NCBI RefSeq assembly: GCF_018343715.1
Contig: NZ_JAGYPL010000005.1
Coordinates: 136,456-200,455, forward strand
From: Bacillus sp. FJAT-49711
GTDB lineage: Bacteria; Bacillota; Bacilli; Bacillales; Bacillaceae_C
Length of the DNA: 64,000 nucleotides
Direction of reading: 5' to 3'
The position numbers and the translations under genes were made by a program. Every line of letters begins with the position of its first letter. The first letter of the stretch is position 1. The notes under the pieces were generated by a model. That model was not told the origin of the DNA, ran no database searches, and worked only from the letters and a program-made list of their open reading frames with translations. Positions 8,263 to 17,504 of the stretch are shown here, in pieces.

Positions 8263-9840
8263 CTAATAACCGTCTGTCTCATGTCCCATCTTTTCAGCGT
8301 CCTCCATGGCCTTATCTGCCGAAGAAGAGCTTGTATGCCCATCGCTATTTTGTTTTGCATTTGCAATTCCATCTGCAACTCGTTTTCCATAATCCGGGTC
8401 AGCATTAGTAAAGTATTCAATCATTTTTTCTTGAATAATTGGATTACAAATTTTTAAAGCATCTACCAAATTCGCAATTAATTCATCTCTTTCTACATCG
8501 TCAAAAGCACGATAGGTTTCACCAGCTTGTTTGAAGTCATTAGTACGGTCAATTTTTTGTCGTACTAGTCTTGCATCGTAATGTGGTTGATGCTCCTTAC
8601 TATTATTGGTTGCTTCTTCCAACCCGCCTAGTACTGAAGGCTCGTAATTAACGTGAGGATTTTGATCAGGAGCCCGATCAACTTTATATTGCATTTGCCC
8701 CCCGCCTTGATTCGTCGCTACTCGTTTTTTCGGAGCGTTAGTAGGAAGTTGCAAATAATTTGTTCCGACTCGGTAACGCTGTGTATCTGAATAAGAAAAC
8801 GTCCGGCCTTGAAGCATTTTGTCATCTGAAAAGTCAAGTCCATCAACAAGAACACCTGTGCCAAATGCTGCTTGCTCTATTTCTGTAAAATAATCTTCCG
8901 GATTCTTATTTAAGACCATTTTACCGATAGGATGCCATGGAAATTGATCATTCGGCCATAGCTTCGTATCATCTAGTGGGTCAAAATCTAGTTCGGGATG
9001 CTCATCATCGCTCATTATTTGAACAAATAACTCCCATTCTGGATAATCACCACGTTCAATGGCTTCATATAAATCTTGCGTTGCATGATTAAAGTTTTTC
9101 CCTTGGATTTCATCTGCTTCCTTTTGAGTCAAGTTTTTTATCCCTTGTTTTGGCTCCCAATGATATTTAACAAGTACTGCTTCCCCCTCACTATTTACCC
9201 ATTTATACGTATTTACACCTGATCCCTGCATTTGACGATAATTAGCCGGTATTCCCCATGGAGAAAATAAAAAGGTAATCATATGAGTAGCTTCTGGTGT
9301 TTGTGAAACAAAATCAAACATTCTTTCAGGATTAGGTAGATTGTTGACAGGTGAATGTTTAAAAGCGTGGATCATATCAGGGAATTTCATAGCATCACGA
9401 ATAAAGAATATTTTTAAATTATTCCCTACTAAATCCCAATTGCCTTCATCTGTGTAAAATTTCACAGCAAACCCACGGGGATCACGCAATGTTTCGGGAG
9501 AATGAGCACTCCCTGCCACAGTAGAAAAGCGAACTAAGACAGGTGTTTGTTTTCCTGTTTCTTGCAATACCTTTGCCCTTGTATATTTGGAAATTGACTC
9601 ATCTCCGATCTTACCATAAGCTTCAAAATATCCATGTGCACCCGCCCCACGTGCGTGAACAATACGTTCAGGAATTTTCTCACGATCAAAATGTGACATT
9701 TTTTCAATGAAATGATAATTTTCTAATGTAGAGGGGCCTCTATTTCCAACTGTTCTAATATTTTGGTTATCTGAAATAGGATGACCTTGGCGATTCGTCA
9801 GCGTCATATCGTTTTCAATTTCTTTACCATTGTTGTTCAT
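8263..9840 (-). CDS. katX: Spore catalase KatX
   Basis: Haem catalase that removes H2O2, 525 residues. The N-terminal half ([34 protein letters not shown]) and the extended C terminus match B. subtilis KatX, the forespore catalase that protects germinating spores, rather than vegetative KatA. Distal His62 ([10 protein letters not shown]), Asn in VGNN (140/141) and the proximal haem Tyr350 ([10 protein letters not shown]) are intact. Start ATG has GGAGG seven bases upstream. The upstream promoter has a SigF/SigB-like form, consistent with KatX regulation. A Ser-rich tail and a final KMGHETDGY segment extend past the catalase core. Confidence 0.93.
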   Translation of the reverse strand: MNNNGKEIENDMTLTNRQGHPISDNQNIRTVGNRGPSTLENYHFIEKMSHFDREKIPERIVHARGAGAHGYFEAYGKIGDESISKYTRAKVLQETGKQTPVLVRFSTVAGSAHSPETLRDPRGFAVKFYTDEGNWDLVGNNLKIFFIRDAMKFPDMIHAFKHSPVNNLPNPERMFDFVSQTPEATHMITFLFSPWGIPANYRQMQGSGVNTYKWVNSEGEAVLVKYHWEPKQGIKNLTQKEADEIQGKNFNHATQDLYEAIERGDYPEWELFVQIMSDDEHPELDFDPLDDTKLWPNDQFPWHPIGKMVLNKNPEDYFTEIEQAAFGTGVLVDGLDFSDDKMLQGRTFSYSDTQRYRVGTNYLQLPTNAPKKRVATNQGGGQMQYKVDRAPDQNPHVNYEPSVLGGLEEATNNSKEHQPHYDARLVRQKIDRTNDFKQAGETYRAFDDVERDELIANLVDALKICNPIIQEKMIEYFTNADPDYGKRVADGIANAKQNSDGHTSSSSADKAMEDAEKMGHETDGY

Positions 9841-9872
9841 ATCTTTTCCTCCATGTGAATTGATATAAAGAT

Positions 9873-9901
9873 ATTAATACCCATAAACAATGCAAATATG
9901 C
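9873..9901 (-). promoter_or_regulatory. Candidate SigF/SigB promoter of katX
   Basis: On the minus strand: GCATA (SigF -35 is GYATA), 14 bases, then GGGTATTAAT (SigB -10 GGGTAT; SigF GGNNANA). KatX in B. subtilis is known to use SigF and SigB. The spacing is one base short for SigF, and the SigB -35 is poor. Confidence 0.45.
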
Positions 9902-9958
9902 AGATTTTATACGACTTTGCCTGCCAAATAGTATAGTCATTTCTATTTACGATAACAC

Positions 9959-10003
9959 CACAATGGACGTGGCTACACCTTTTATGTGGCCACGTCCATT
10001 GTG
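9959..10003. terminator. Perfect 15-bp hairpin after the isomerase gene
   Basis: CACAATGGACGTGGC / GCCACGTCCATTGTG with a 15-base T-rich loop, directly behind the minus-strand isomerase stop. No long T tract follows on either strand, so it may be a terminator or a transcript-stabilising hairpin. Confidence 0.5.
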
Positions 10004-10004
10004 A

Positions 10005-10874
10005 TCAGATCCATTCTATTCCAGAATACTTTTGAAAAGCTTTCATGCTCGTGTTGATTGAATCTATCTCATCAAGATTCGTATGATCTTGTTCCAAAAT
10101 GATATAGTCTAAATTAGGTGCTTTTAAGGCAGTATTGATGATTTCTTGTATTGGCAACACACCTGTACCAATTTCGGTGAAACATCTTGGGTCTTTCGTA
10201 TCTTCAAACATCGGATACGTGATTTCTAGATTTCGTTCTATGACCCCGTCATACATCACAATAGGCTGTGGAGCTTCTTTTGGAAAGTCTTTCTGATGAA
10301 GAAGAACAAGTCTGTCTTTGTACTTTTCTATTAATCTTAAAGGATCTTGACCAGCACGCGTGATCCAATATGTATCCATTTCGATGAAAACTAAATTTGG
10401 ATCAGTATTTTCCATAATAATCTCATACACTGTTTTATCGCCAAATTTTTGAAACTCTTGAAAATGGTTATGATAATAATAGCGCATGCCTCGTAATTTA
10501 CACATTTCTCCCACTTTATTAAATAGTTCACAGCGACGCAGCAAGTAATCCATATCTTCATACGGATAAAATTCTATGTCACAACCGATTTGTTTGTTTC
10601 CTAACTCTTGGTGATAATCCAAAACAGCTGGAAGCCGTTCCAATTTCAATGGGTTGACGTGGCAGCCAACTATTGATAAGCCTAAGTTATCAAGTGCTTC
10701 TTTCATTTTTTTCGCAGATAATCCAAAGCCTACACCATCGTCTGTCATTGCATCATGGTTTGCAGCTTCTACATATTTATAACCTGCCTGGGCTACTTTT
10801 TCTAATGTGCTAAATGGTTCAGCTTTTAGAGCTTGTCGTACTGAATAAAGTTGAATACCTACTTTTAAAGTCAT
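10005..10874 (-). CDS. Sugar phosphate isomerase/epimerase family protein (TIM barrel)
   Basis: 289-residue xylose-isomerase-like TIM barrel (AP-endonuclease 2 superfamily). It starts MTLKVGIQLYSVR as in this family and carries the metal-site patterns YYHNHFQEF, FIEMDTYW, and the terminal Glu in ILEQD. The substrate is unknown; relatives act on inositol, hydroxypyruvate or sugar derivatives. Start ATG follows GGGGAGGATGC. It lies 74 bases downstream of the nitrilase gene on the same strand, so the two are probably cotranscribed. Confidence 0.85.
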   Translation of the reverse strand: MTLKVGIQLYSVRQALKAEPFSTLEKVAQAGYKYVEAANHDAMTDDGVGFGLSAKKMKEALDNLGLSIVGCHVNPLKLERLPAVLDYHQELGNKQIGCDIEFYPYEDMDYLLRRCELFNKVGEMCKLRGMRYYYHNHFQEFQKFGDKTVYEIIMENTDPNLVFIEMDTYWITRAGQDPLRLIEKYKDRLVLLHQKDFPKEAPQPIVMYDGVIERNLEITYPMFEDTKDPRCFTEIGTGVLPIQEIINTALKAPNLDYIILEQDHTNLDEIDSINTSMKAFQKYSGIEWI

Positions 10875-10948
10875 ATAATTGCATCCTCCCCTTCAATTTT
10901 TTGTTTATCACTTGAAATTATTGAATCATCAGAATACTCACACGGTAT

Positions 10949-11716
10949 TTACACTTCAATTACAATTAATTCCTCTGCATATTCACCATAAGTTCCATGT
11001 GCCAGTAGTTCTCCATTAGGTCCGATTGCTATGGAACAACCAATACACTTCCAACCATCCCATTCTCCACCCTCAACCATTCCTACATTGCTTACACCTA
11101 CCACCGTCATATGATAGGTTTTGGCAATTTTTGAGTACGGATCAATCCATTCTTGACCATACGGGTTCAAGTTATTATTATGATCAGGTTTCACTGCCCA
11201 CGCACAAGGAGTTAATAGAAGGCGGGTTCCCATTAATCCTAATGTATTACCAATTGGATCCCCCTCGGGTCTAAGATCGGCACAAATGGCTAATCCTATC
11301 TTGCCAAATTCAGTTTCAGTTGTATTTAATTTGTCCCCCACTGTATAAAGATCAAGTGCAAAAGATAATTCATTAATTTTCCGATGAGTAATAAGAATTT
11401 CACCAACATTCGAAATTACAACTGCTGCGTTAAAAATTCGATCACCAGAACGTTCAGTTAAACCTGCAACCACATAAATATTAGATTCTTTTGCGGCTTG
11501 GCAAAGCTTTGCACTGCTATAGCCTGGGATGGGTTCAGCAAGGTTCTTCGCGCAGGGATGAGTCCACCCTAAATCCATACTTTCCGGCAGAACAATAATA
11601 TCACACCCTTTGTCAGCTGCTGTATGTATCATTTTACATGCTCGTTTAAGATTAGCCTCCAACTGGCCAGCTTCAACAAGCATTTGCCCCATTGCAATTC
11701 TAACTTTTTTGTCCAT
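10949..11716 (-). CDS. Carbon-nitrogen hydrolase (nitrilase superfamily)
   Basis: Cytoplasmic amidase/nitrilase-fold hydrolase of 255 residues with the Glu-Lys-Cys triad intact: Glu45 (VLPESMD), Lys113 (HRKINEL), Cys145 (GLAICADLR). A nearby GTG is also open, but ATG 11716 is chosen because TGAGGTG lies six bases before it. Substrate unknown; the paired sugar-isomerase-like gene suggests a small catabolic or detoxifying operon. Confidence 0.88.
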   Translation of the reverse strand: MDKKVRIAMGQMLVEAGQLEANLKRACKMIHTAADKGCDIIVLPESMDLGWTHPCAKNLAEPIPGYSSAKLCQAAKESNIYVVAGLTERSGDRIFNAAVVISNVGEILITHRKINELSFALDLYTVGDKLNTTETEFGKIGLAICADLRPEGDPIGNTLGLMGTRLLLTPCAWAVKPDHNNNLNPYGQEWIDPYSKIAKTYHMTVVGVSNVGMVEGGEWDGWKCIGCSIAIGPNGELLAHGTYGEYAEELIVIEV

Positions 11717-11803
11717 ACACAACACCTCACATTTACTAGGATTATAGCACTCCTCTTGGAATCGAAAAAGACAAAAGAAAGATTAATCATTAATTTCTAC
11801 AAG

Positions 11804-11846
11804 TGTGACTTTCATCACAATATCTCGATCAGCTTTTCATTATGAT
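11804..11846 (+). promoter_or_regulatory. Fnr-type box and promoter of the ScdA/RIC gene
   Basis: TGTGA-N6-TCACA at 11804-11819 is a perfect match to the Bacillus Fnr palindrome. A -10 element TATGAT lies at 11841-11846, which puts the predicted start near 11853 and the box centre at -41.5, the class-II activator position. NO-repair di-iron proteins are known to be induced in low oxygen or nitrosative stress. Confidence 0.75.
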
Positions 11847-11881
11847 AAGAATAGTAATATGAAAAAGGAGGAGCATGAACC

Positions 11882-12580
11882 ATGACTCAGCTAACCATTG
11901 ATACACATGTAGCCGATATCGTTACAGCACTACCGCAAAGTGCAGATCTATTTAGAAATTTACGAATTGACTTTTGCTGTGGGGGTAAGATTGCCCTTAA
12001 AGAAGCTGCAGAGGCAAGAGATCTTAATCCAATTGAGGTTTTAAACGAAATTAAAGCAATTGAAATAAATCAAGGAAATCAGAGTGCTGTCGATCCTGCT
12101 ACATTTGGAAATAAAACCCTCGTAGCCTATATCCAAGAAAAATATCATGAATGTTTACGCGAGGAATTGCCAACTTTATCACAATATGTTTCAACGATTG
12201 TAAACGTACATGGAGATTGGCAGCCACATCTATATCGAATACAAGAAATTTTTGATGAATTAAGTAAAGAACTGCTCGAACATACAGAAGATGAAGACAA
12301 AAATGTATTCCCTCTTATCCTTGAATTCTTAGGAAATCCACAAGAAGAAATAAAGGAAACAGTTAGGCCACATGTATTTGAACTTGAGGAAGAGCATGAG
12401 AATGCTGGTAAATTACTATTCGAACTACGCGATATAACAAATAACTTTACTCTACCTGAGGGAGCATGCGCAACATACAGCTTAGTTTATGCTCGGCTAG
12501 AACAGCTTGAAAAGGATACGTTTAATCATGTTCACCTTGAAAATAATGTATTATTTGACCGTGTCCGAAATGCGATTTAA
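11882..12580 (+). CDS. scdA: Iron-sulfur cluster repair di-iron protein (ScdA/YtfE/RIC)
   Basis: Cytoplasmic protein that restores Fe-S clusters after nitrosative or oxidative damage, 232 residues. The N-terminal ScdA_N domain has the paired Cys32-Cys33 in IDFCCGGKIAL. A hemerythrin-like bundle follows with ligands spread over VHGDWQPHLY, LLEHTEDEDKNVFP, PHVFELEEEHENAG and HVHLENNVLF. Start ATG follows GGAGGAG. It is preceded by a class-II Fnr site, so it is probably induced under oxygen limitation. Monocistronic with its own terminator. Confidence 0.92.
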   Translation: MTQLTIDTHVADIVTALPQSADLFRNLRIDFCCGGKIALKEAAEARDLNPIEVLNEIKAIEINQGNQSAVDPATFGNKTLVAYIQEKYHECLREELPTLSQYVSTIVNVHGDWQPHLYRIQEIFDELSKELLEHTEDEDKNVFPLILEFLGNPQEEIKETVRPHVFELEEEHENAGKLLFELRDITNNFTLPEGACATYSLVYARLEQLEKDTFNHVHLENNVLFDRVRNAI

Positions 12581-12645
12581 TTTGGGAAAGAATAATAAAG
12601 ATAGCAGGCTATTTATTTATTGGACGTGAAAAAAACAAATAGAGT

Positions 12646-12680
12646 ATCCCCTCAGACTTTTTGTAGAATGAGGGGATTTT
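12646..12680 (+). terminator. Terminator of the ScdA/RIC gene
   Basis: Perfect arms ATCCCCTCA / TGAGGGGAT, loop 14, followed by a short T run. Confidence 0.7.
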
Positions 12681-12888
12681 ATGATGATTAGAATACATGA
12701 TTACATCTCTTTAAATCGGATATGATTTCTTTCACGCTCATAAGAACCCTATCGACGGCCAACCTTAATAAAATTGCTTCAATGAAAATATTTAATTAAG
12801 ACGGAAAATACAGTAAAACTGGAGTTGCGTAAATATTAGATCACTAAAATAGAAGCTTTGATGTATACAATCAGTAACAATCGAAATT
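12681..12888. other. Non-coding spacer between two terminators
   Basis: Part of a gene-free stretch of about 450 bases (12581-13037). AT-rich, no ORF with a ribosome site. Between the second hairpin and the MscS stop there is a 27-codon open stretch on the minus strand beginning MNVQEIISKIVK without a good ribosome site; it is not called. Confidence 0.4.
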
Positions 12889-12912
12889 GCCCCCACCATA
12901 GTTGGTGGGGGC
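12889..12912 (-). terminator. GC-rich hairpin downstream of the MscS gene
   Basis: Perfect 10-bp stem GCCCCCACCA / TGGTGGGGGC with a 4-base loop, about 125 bases past the MscS stop. AATTT follows on the minus strand. Probable terminator. Confidence 0.6.
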
Positions 12913-13037
12913 AGTTACTTATTCATTTCTTTTAGAGTCATTATCGTATTCATGATTATGTCTATTTTTCACTATTTTACTGATGATTTCTTGAACATTC
13001 ATTAAATCAATTAAAGAACGGCAGGGGATAGTATCAT

Positions 13038-14300
13038 TTATGAAGTTCCATGATCTTTACTATTTATTTTCCCATCCAAAACATTTCTTAAATCATGCCC
13101 TGTAGGATTCTGGAACACCCTTAGTCCAAACTCAGGTGCTACAGCAAAGAGATGGTCAAAAATATCAGATTGTACAGATTCATAAACTGCCCACCTAACA
13201 TCATTCGAAAAGGCATAAATTTCTAATGGCAAACCATGTTCAGTTGGTTCTAATTGTCTTACCATTTGTGTCATTTCTTGATTGATTCCAGGATGATTTT
13301 TTAAGTAATTAGCGATATAAGCCCTAAAGACACCGATATTCGTCATGGACCGTCCATTCACTTTATTCATTCCATCTACTTCATTATTAGAATTATACTC
13401 TTCAATTTCACTTTCCTTGTTAATGATATAATCTTTCAGATAGTGAATGCTTTTAAATTTTCCAATCATATCGTTGGTGCAAAAACTGATACTGCTCGTA
13501 TCTATATAAATGGGGCGCTTTATCCGCCGTCCACCAGATGTTTGCATGCCTCTCCAGTTTTTAAAGGAATCAGATATAAGCGCATAGCTCGGCACTGTCG
13601 TTATCGTTTTATCCCAATTTTGAACTTTTACAGTGTTTAAAGAGATTTCAATTATGTCCCCATCTGCCCCATATTTAGGCATCTCAATCCAATCACCCAC
13701 TCGAACCATATCATTCGAAGTCAGCTGGATGCCGGCTACAAGACCTAATAAAGAATCCTTAAAAATCAACATGATTACAGCTGATAATGCCCCAATACCA
13801 CTTAAAAGAATAGTAGGACTCTTCCCAATTAAGTTGGCAATAATAATGATTCCTGCGATAATAGCAACAACAATTTTCACTACCTGAATATATCCTTTTA
13901 TGGGTCTAACTTTCGATATTTCATATGTTCTATAAACATCATCAATTGCATTTAAAAAGCTATCCAGTATAAAAAGTCCTACAATAATGATATATATAAT
14001 AGCTCCCTTTTCGATCCAGCCTTCATAACCTGGAAAGGTCTTTGAAAAGTTTAAAATAATGATGGCAGGAACGATATGGGATAGCTTACGAAATATTTTC
14101 CTTTCTAGAATGATACTGCCCCATTTGAAATTCGTTTTCGTAAAATAATGTGTAATGATCCTGATTACTACCTTTTTCGTAATAAAATTCGCCGCGATAC
14201 AGAGAATCGCGATAATAAGAATTTGAATAAAAACAGAAAGATAGCTGGCTATTTCAGGATTCATTCCATATTCAATAAGAAGGTTGTAAATTGATTCCAC
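13038..14300 (-). CDS. MscS family mechanosensitive ion channel
   Basis: Small-conductance mechanosensitive channel-type membrane protein, 420 residues, of the YnaI/YbdG/BSC-like branch. It has about five transmembrane helices, then the conserved pore helix (SGIGALSAVIMLIFKDSLLGLVAG) and the MscS beta domain (DWIEMPKYGADGDIIEISLNTVKVQNWD). It probably opens on hypo-osmotic shock. Start is GTG with AAGGAG six bases upstream. Alone on its strand, divergent from the TetR gene. Confidence 0.9.
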   Translation of the reverse strand: MESIYNLLIEYGMNPEIASYLSVFIQILIIAILCIAANFITKKVVIRIITHYFTKTNFKWGSIILERKIFRKLSHIVPAIIILNFSKTFPGYEGWIEKGAIIYIIIVGLFILDSFLNAIDDVYRTYEISKVRPIKGYIQVVKIVVAIIAGIIIIANLIGKSPTILLSGIGALSAVIMLIFKDSLLGLVAGIQLTSNDMVRVGDWIEMPKYGADGDIIEISLNTVKVQNWDKTITTVPSYALISDSFKNWRGMQTSGGRRIKRPIYIDTSSISFCTNDMIGKFKSIHYLKDYIINKESEIEEYNSNNEVDGMNKVNGRSMTNIGVFRAYIANYLKNHPGINQEMTQMVRQLEPTEHGLPLEIYAFSNDVRWAVYESVQSDIFDHLFAVAPEFGLRVFQNPTGHDLRNVLDGKINSKDHGTS

Positions 14301-14436
14301 GGTTTTCTCCTTTTATTTTTTCACTGACTTTATACTAAGCTTATCATAGGTGAGAACAAGAGTGCTAGGCATCGATTCGAGGATAATGATTCAATTTCTC
14401 GGCTGATATCCTTATAATTGGGTTAGAGGTGAGTAC

Positions 14437-15012
14437 ATGGCACGAGAACGAAAATTTTCAATGGATGACTTGTTCAGAGAAACGAAACATATACTTTTAC
14501 AATATGGGTATGAAGGATTTACATTTGGAATCCTTGCATCAAAGCTAGGCATCTCGAGAGGGGCATTATACAAGTATTTTGACAATAAGGATGTATTGAT
14601 CACTGACTACATGGTATACGAAACGGAACAATTCATCGAAAAGCTTAAAAAGATTAATACAATCGAGGATTTTGAAGGCCAATTTGATTTTGTCCTGCAT
14701 ACCATTTTAAAGGATACAGAAATTCATCAAATCAGAGAAATGGCCATAAAGATGCCTAAAATAGAGCATAAAAAAATCGGAGAGAATAAGAAAAGGATAG
14801 CAGCTTTACATCAAAACATGTACCAATCCATGCAAGATTTCATCAATAAAGGCAAAAACGAAGCTAAATTAAAACAGCAGCTGCCTGATGACTTGATTAT
14901 AGGATTTCTTTTCAACACTATTGATTTACCTAATCACCGAAACATTCCCTATTCTGAATGGATTCAATATATTAAAGAAATCATTTGTCATGGAATCGTC
15001 ATAGAAAAATAA
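14437..15012 (+). CDS. TetR/AcrR family transcriptional repressor
   Basis: 191 residues. The N-terminal helix-turn-helix is clear (FTFGILASKLGISRGALYKYFDNKDVLITDYM). The C-terminal ligand domain is variable, as usual. Start ATG has GAGGTGAG just upstream. It lies immediately before an MMPL transporter gene whose promoter is framed by two copies of an inverted operator, so this protein most likely represses the pump. Confidence 0.92.
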   Translation: MARERKFSMDDLFRETKHILLQYGYEGFTFGILASKLGISRGALYKYFDNKDVLITDYMVYETEQFIEKLKKINTIEDFEGQFDFVLHTILKDTEIHQIREMAIKMPKIEHKKIGENKKRIAALHQNMYQSMQDFINKGKNEAKLKQQLPDDLIIGFLFNTIDLPNHRNIPYSEWIQYIKEIICHGIVIEK

Positions 15013-15062
15013 TTGACACATATGTTACTTTGGAAAATAATAATAAAGTAACATATGTGTCA
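15013..15062 (+). promoter_or_regulatory. MMPL promoter framed by two inverted TetR-type operators
   Basis: TGACACATATGTTACTTT (15014-15031) and its exact reverse complement (15045-15062) flank 13 bases. Each arm contains the palindrome ACATATGT. A promoter fits between: -35 TTGACA at 15013-15018, 17-base spacer, -10 AATAAT at 15036-15041. The left operator covers the -35 and the right one the start site. The same sequence could fold into an 18-bp RNA hairpin that ends the tetR transcript. Confidence 0.8.
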
Positions 15063-15098
15063 CTTTTGTTTTCACTTTATATGAAAGGATACATTATT

Positions 15099-17210
15099 AT
15101 GCTGAACATAATCCATACCTTAACCGATTTTGTAAGCAGCAAAAAAGGCATGTGGATAACAGTTGGGGTTTGGCTTGCCTTCACTATTATTCTTGCAGCC
15201 TTGGCGCCAAGTGCAAGGGATTATGAGGTTTCCCGTCTAAAGTCTTTTCCCGACGACACTCAATCGGTAGTTGCCCAGCAAAAACTAGATCACTATTTCA
15301 AGAATAATGACGGGATTCCAGCTATTCTTGTCTTTCAAGCTAAAGAAGGGAAACTTCAAATCGAGGACTTTGCTCGTGCAGTCACTGAAATTACCGAAAA
15401 AAATATACAAGGACTGGAACAAGTCATCCCAATCGATAAGCTACCGCCACAGGCACTGCAATCATTTTTATCTAAAGATGGGACGACTGCACTGTTGCCA
15501 ATGAATTTTGATGCCTCACTCGACACTGGAGATATACGGGACTCTATTGACCAAATGTATAAAGTAATTAAAGCCAATACAGATTTGGAAATGGAAGTCA
15601 CGGGACCAGCGGGAATATCAGTTGATACTAAAAATCTATTTTCAAGGGCAGATATCGTTCTTATCCTTGCAACCGTTGGGATTATTTTGTTATTACTTGT
15701 AGTGATTTATCGTTCACCTGCACTTGCATTAATTCCGCTGCTCGCAGCAGGAATTGTCTATGAAGTTGTAAACCAAATTCTTGGTTTGATCGGCAAAGCA
15801 GGTATCCCTATGGGTTCACAATCTTTGTCGATTATGTCCATTTTGCTTTTTGCAGCACTTATTGATTATTCGCTTTTTGTTTTTTCTAGGTACCGTGAGG
15901 AACTAAAATCATATGAAAGCAAGTATGAAGCGATGCAGCACGCAATGCGCGGAGTCGGCCTCCCAGTCTTATTTTCAGGTGGAACAGTTCTTGCAGCCAT
16001 GCTCGTATTGTTCTTTACTAACTACGGCGATTCCCATAATTTCGCTCCGTTATTTTCAACAACGATGGTTGTAGTCATGATAGCATCCGTGACACTTGTG
16101 CCTGCTTTATTTGCGATTTTTGGAAGAAAGGCATTTTGGCCACTCATTCCGAAGGTTGGCGACTCCCATGTGAAAGTCAATTCGATTTGGAGTAAAGTTG
16201 GTCATTTTATTGTAAGAAAACCAGTCATATCCGTAACTGTTATTGGTGTATTTCTTTTGTTAAGTGCTAGCAACATCATCAATACACATTATGAATTTGA
16301 TACATTAAAATCATTTCCTAAGGATATGCCCTCACGTGTTGGATATGAAATTCTGGAAGAAAAGTTTGAACCAGGCGATCTTGCACCGACCACGGTTTTA
16401 GTTGAAGCAAAGAGTATCATTGGTGAGAACGAGCAAAAGCAGCTATCTAACCTTCTTGCAAATCAAAAGCATGTCGCAAATGTCCGGCTTCAAAATATTT
16501 CAGATGACGAAAAAGCTGTGTCCTACAGTTTGACATTTGATGCAAGCCCATATTCGGTTGAAGCAATGGATGCACTTGAAGTTATGATGAATCAATCTAG
16601 TACGATTTTGAGAGATGCAAATGTGGAAGGAAAACTATATTTCACAGGAGAAACAGCTACATCAGTAGACGACCGCTCTGTTAATAATCGCGACTTAAAA
16701 GTGGTGATTACACTTGAAACACTATTAATTTTTTCCCTGCTTATTTTCTTAACTAAATCAATCAAAATGCCTATTTACATGATGGGGACAATATTGATTT
16801 CTTATGTAGCGGCGCTTGGTCTTGGTATGTTCCTAACCAAATTATTGTTTGGAATTGATACCATCAATAACAGAGTTCCGATGTATGCCTTTGTATTCTT
16901 GGTTGCACTAGGTGTTGATTATAATATCATGCTTGTATCACGGTTTATGGAGGAAAGAAAGCATCGTCCCATTCGTAAAGCTGTCGAAATCGCAGTTTCC
17001 CATACGGGCGGTGTAATTTCTTCAGCAGGCCTTATCCTTGCCGCAACATTTGCCGTCTTAACAACACAGCCCATAGAACTGCTATTTGTTTTCGGTTTTA
17101 TCGTAGCCGTGGGAATATTGATGGATACCTTCCTTATACGAGGAATCCTATTGCCGGGATTAATTGTATTATTGGAAAAAGACAAGAAAACAGTCATTGA
17201 AAAACAATAA
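15099..17210 (+). CDS. MMPL/RND family transporter (YdfJ-like)
   Basis: Large inner-membrane exporter of 703 residues with two MMPL domains (about 12 helices) and two extracytoplasmic loops. Visible marks are SIMSILLFAALIDYSLFVFSRYREEL in the first half and FLVALGVDYNIMLVSRFMEER in the second, both with the conserved Asp-Tyr of the proton relay. The frame is open upstream into tetR, but ATG 15099 with GAAAGGA before it gives the family start MLNIIHTLTDFVSSKKG. Cargo unknown; relatives export lipids or drugs. Probably repressed by the upstream TetR protein. Confidence 0.9.
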   Translation: MLNIIHTLTDFVSSKKGMWITVGVWLAFTIILAALAPSARDYEVSRLKSFPDDTQSVVAQQKLDHYFKNNDGIPAILVFQAKEGKLQIEDFARAVTEITEKNIQGLEQVIPIDKLPPQALQSFLSKDGTTALLPMNFDASLDTGDIRDSIDQMYKVIKANTDLEMEVTGPAGISVDTKNLFSRADIVLILATVGIILLLLVVIYRSPALALIPLLAAGIVYEVVNQILGLIGKAGIPMGSQSLSIMSILLFAALIDYSLFVFSRYREELKSYESKYEAMQHAMRGVGLPVLFSGGTVLAAMLVLFFTNYGDSHNFAPLFSTTMVVVMIASVTLVPALFAIFGRKAFWPLIPKVGDSHVKVNSIWSKVGHFIVRKPVISVTVIGVFLLLSASNIINTHYEFDTLKSFPKDMPSRVGYEILEEKFEPGDLAPTTVLVEAKSIIGENEQKQLSNLLANQKHVANVRLQNISDDEKAVSYSLTFDASPYSVEAMDALEVMMNQSSTILRDANVEGKLYFTGETATSVDDRSVNNRDLKVVITLETLLIFSLLIFLTKSIKMPIYMMGTILISYVAALGLGMFLTKLLFGIDTINNRVPMYAFVFLVALGVDYNIMLVSRFMEERKHRPIRKAVEIAVSHTGGVISSAGLILAATFAVLTTQPIELLFVFGFIVAVGILMDTFLIRGILLPGLIVLLEKDKKTVIEKQ

Positions 17211-17220
17211 CATGAATTGA

Positions 17221-17247
17221 CCTTCCACTCATGGTGGAGGGTTTTTT
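17221..17247 (+). terminator. Terminator of the MMPL gene
   Basis: CCTTCCAC / GTGGAGGG (one wobble pair), 5-base loop, then six T. Confidence 0.85.
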
Positions 17248-17367
17248 ATTTGATAATAGAATTGAATTGAAACAACGTTTTATCGGAGCTATCCTTTTCG
17301 TTTTTAACGATTTTATTCGAAAGGTAAAAAAAAGGAAAAAACAAATAAACATGCAAGAAACATCGCG

Positions 17368-17485
17368 ACTTGTATGCTTAGTGTGCTCTAGGTAGCGTTA
17401 ATATATTCGGGGTCTCTCCCCCAGCACGATATAGCATTATAGTGCTAGAGGACAGAACTGAGGGGCTTTTCTCACAACTTGTATG
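17368..17485. other. Structured intergenic segment bounded by a 9-base direct repeat
   Basis: ACTTGTATG occurs at 17368-17376 and 17477-17485. Between them are nested potential stems: CTCTAG (17386) with CTAGAG (17445), GGGG (17409) with CCCC (17418), and AGCAC (17423) with GTGCT (17442). It is less AT-rich than its surroundings. Candidate small RNA, leader/trailer structure or a small inserted element; no known family recognised. Confidence 0.35.
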
Positions 17486-17504
17486 TTCGAATGTTTTTGA
17501 ACAA

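Noticed and set aside
9841..9960. PerR box upstream of katX
   Set aside because: AT-rich stretches there do not match TTATAAT-N-ATTATAA well, and KatX is not a PerR gene in B. subtilis.
12921..13010. 27-codon minus-strand frame MNVQEIISKIVK
   Set aside because: No ribosome site and no similarity seen; lies between the MscS stop and its terminator.
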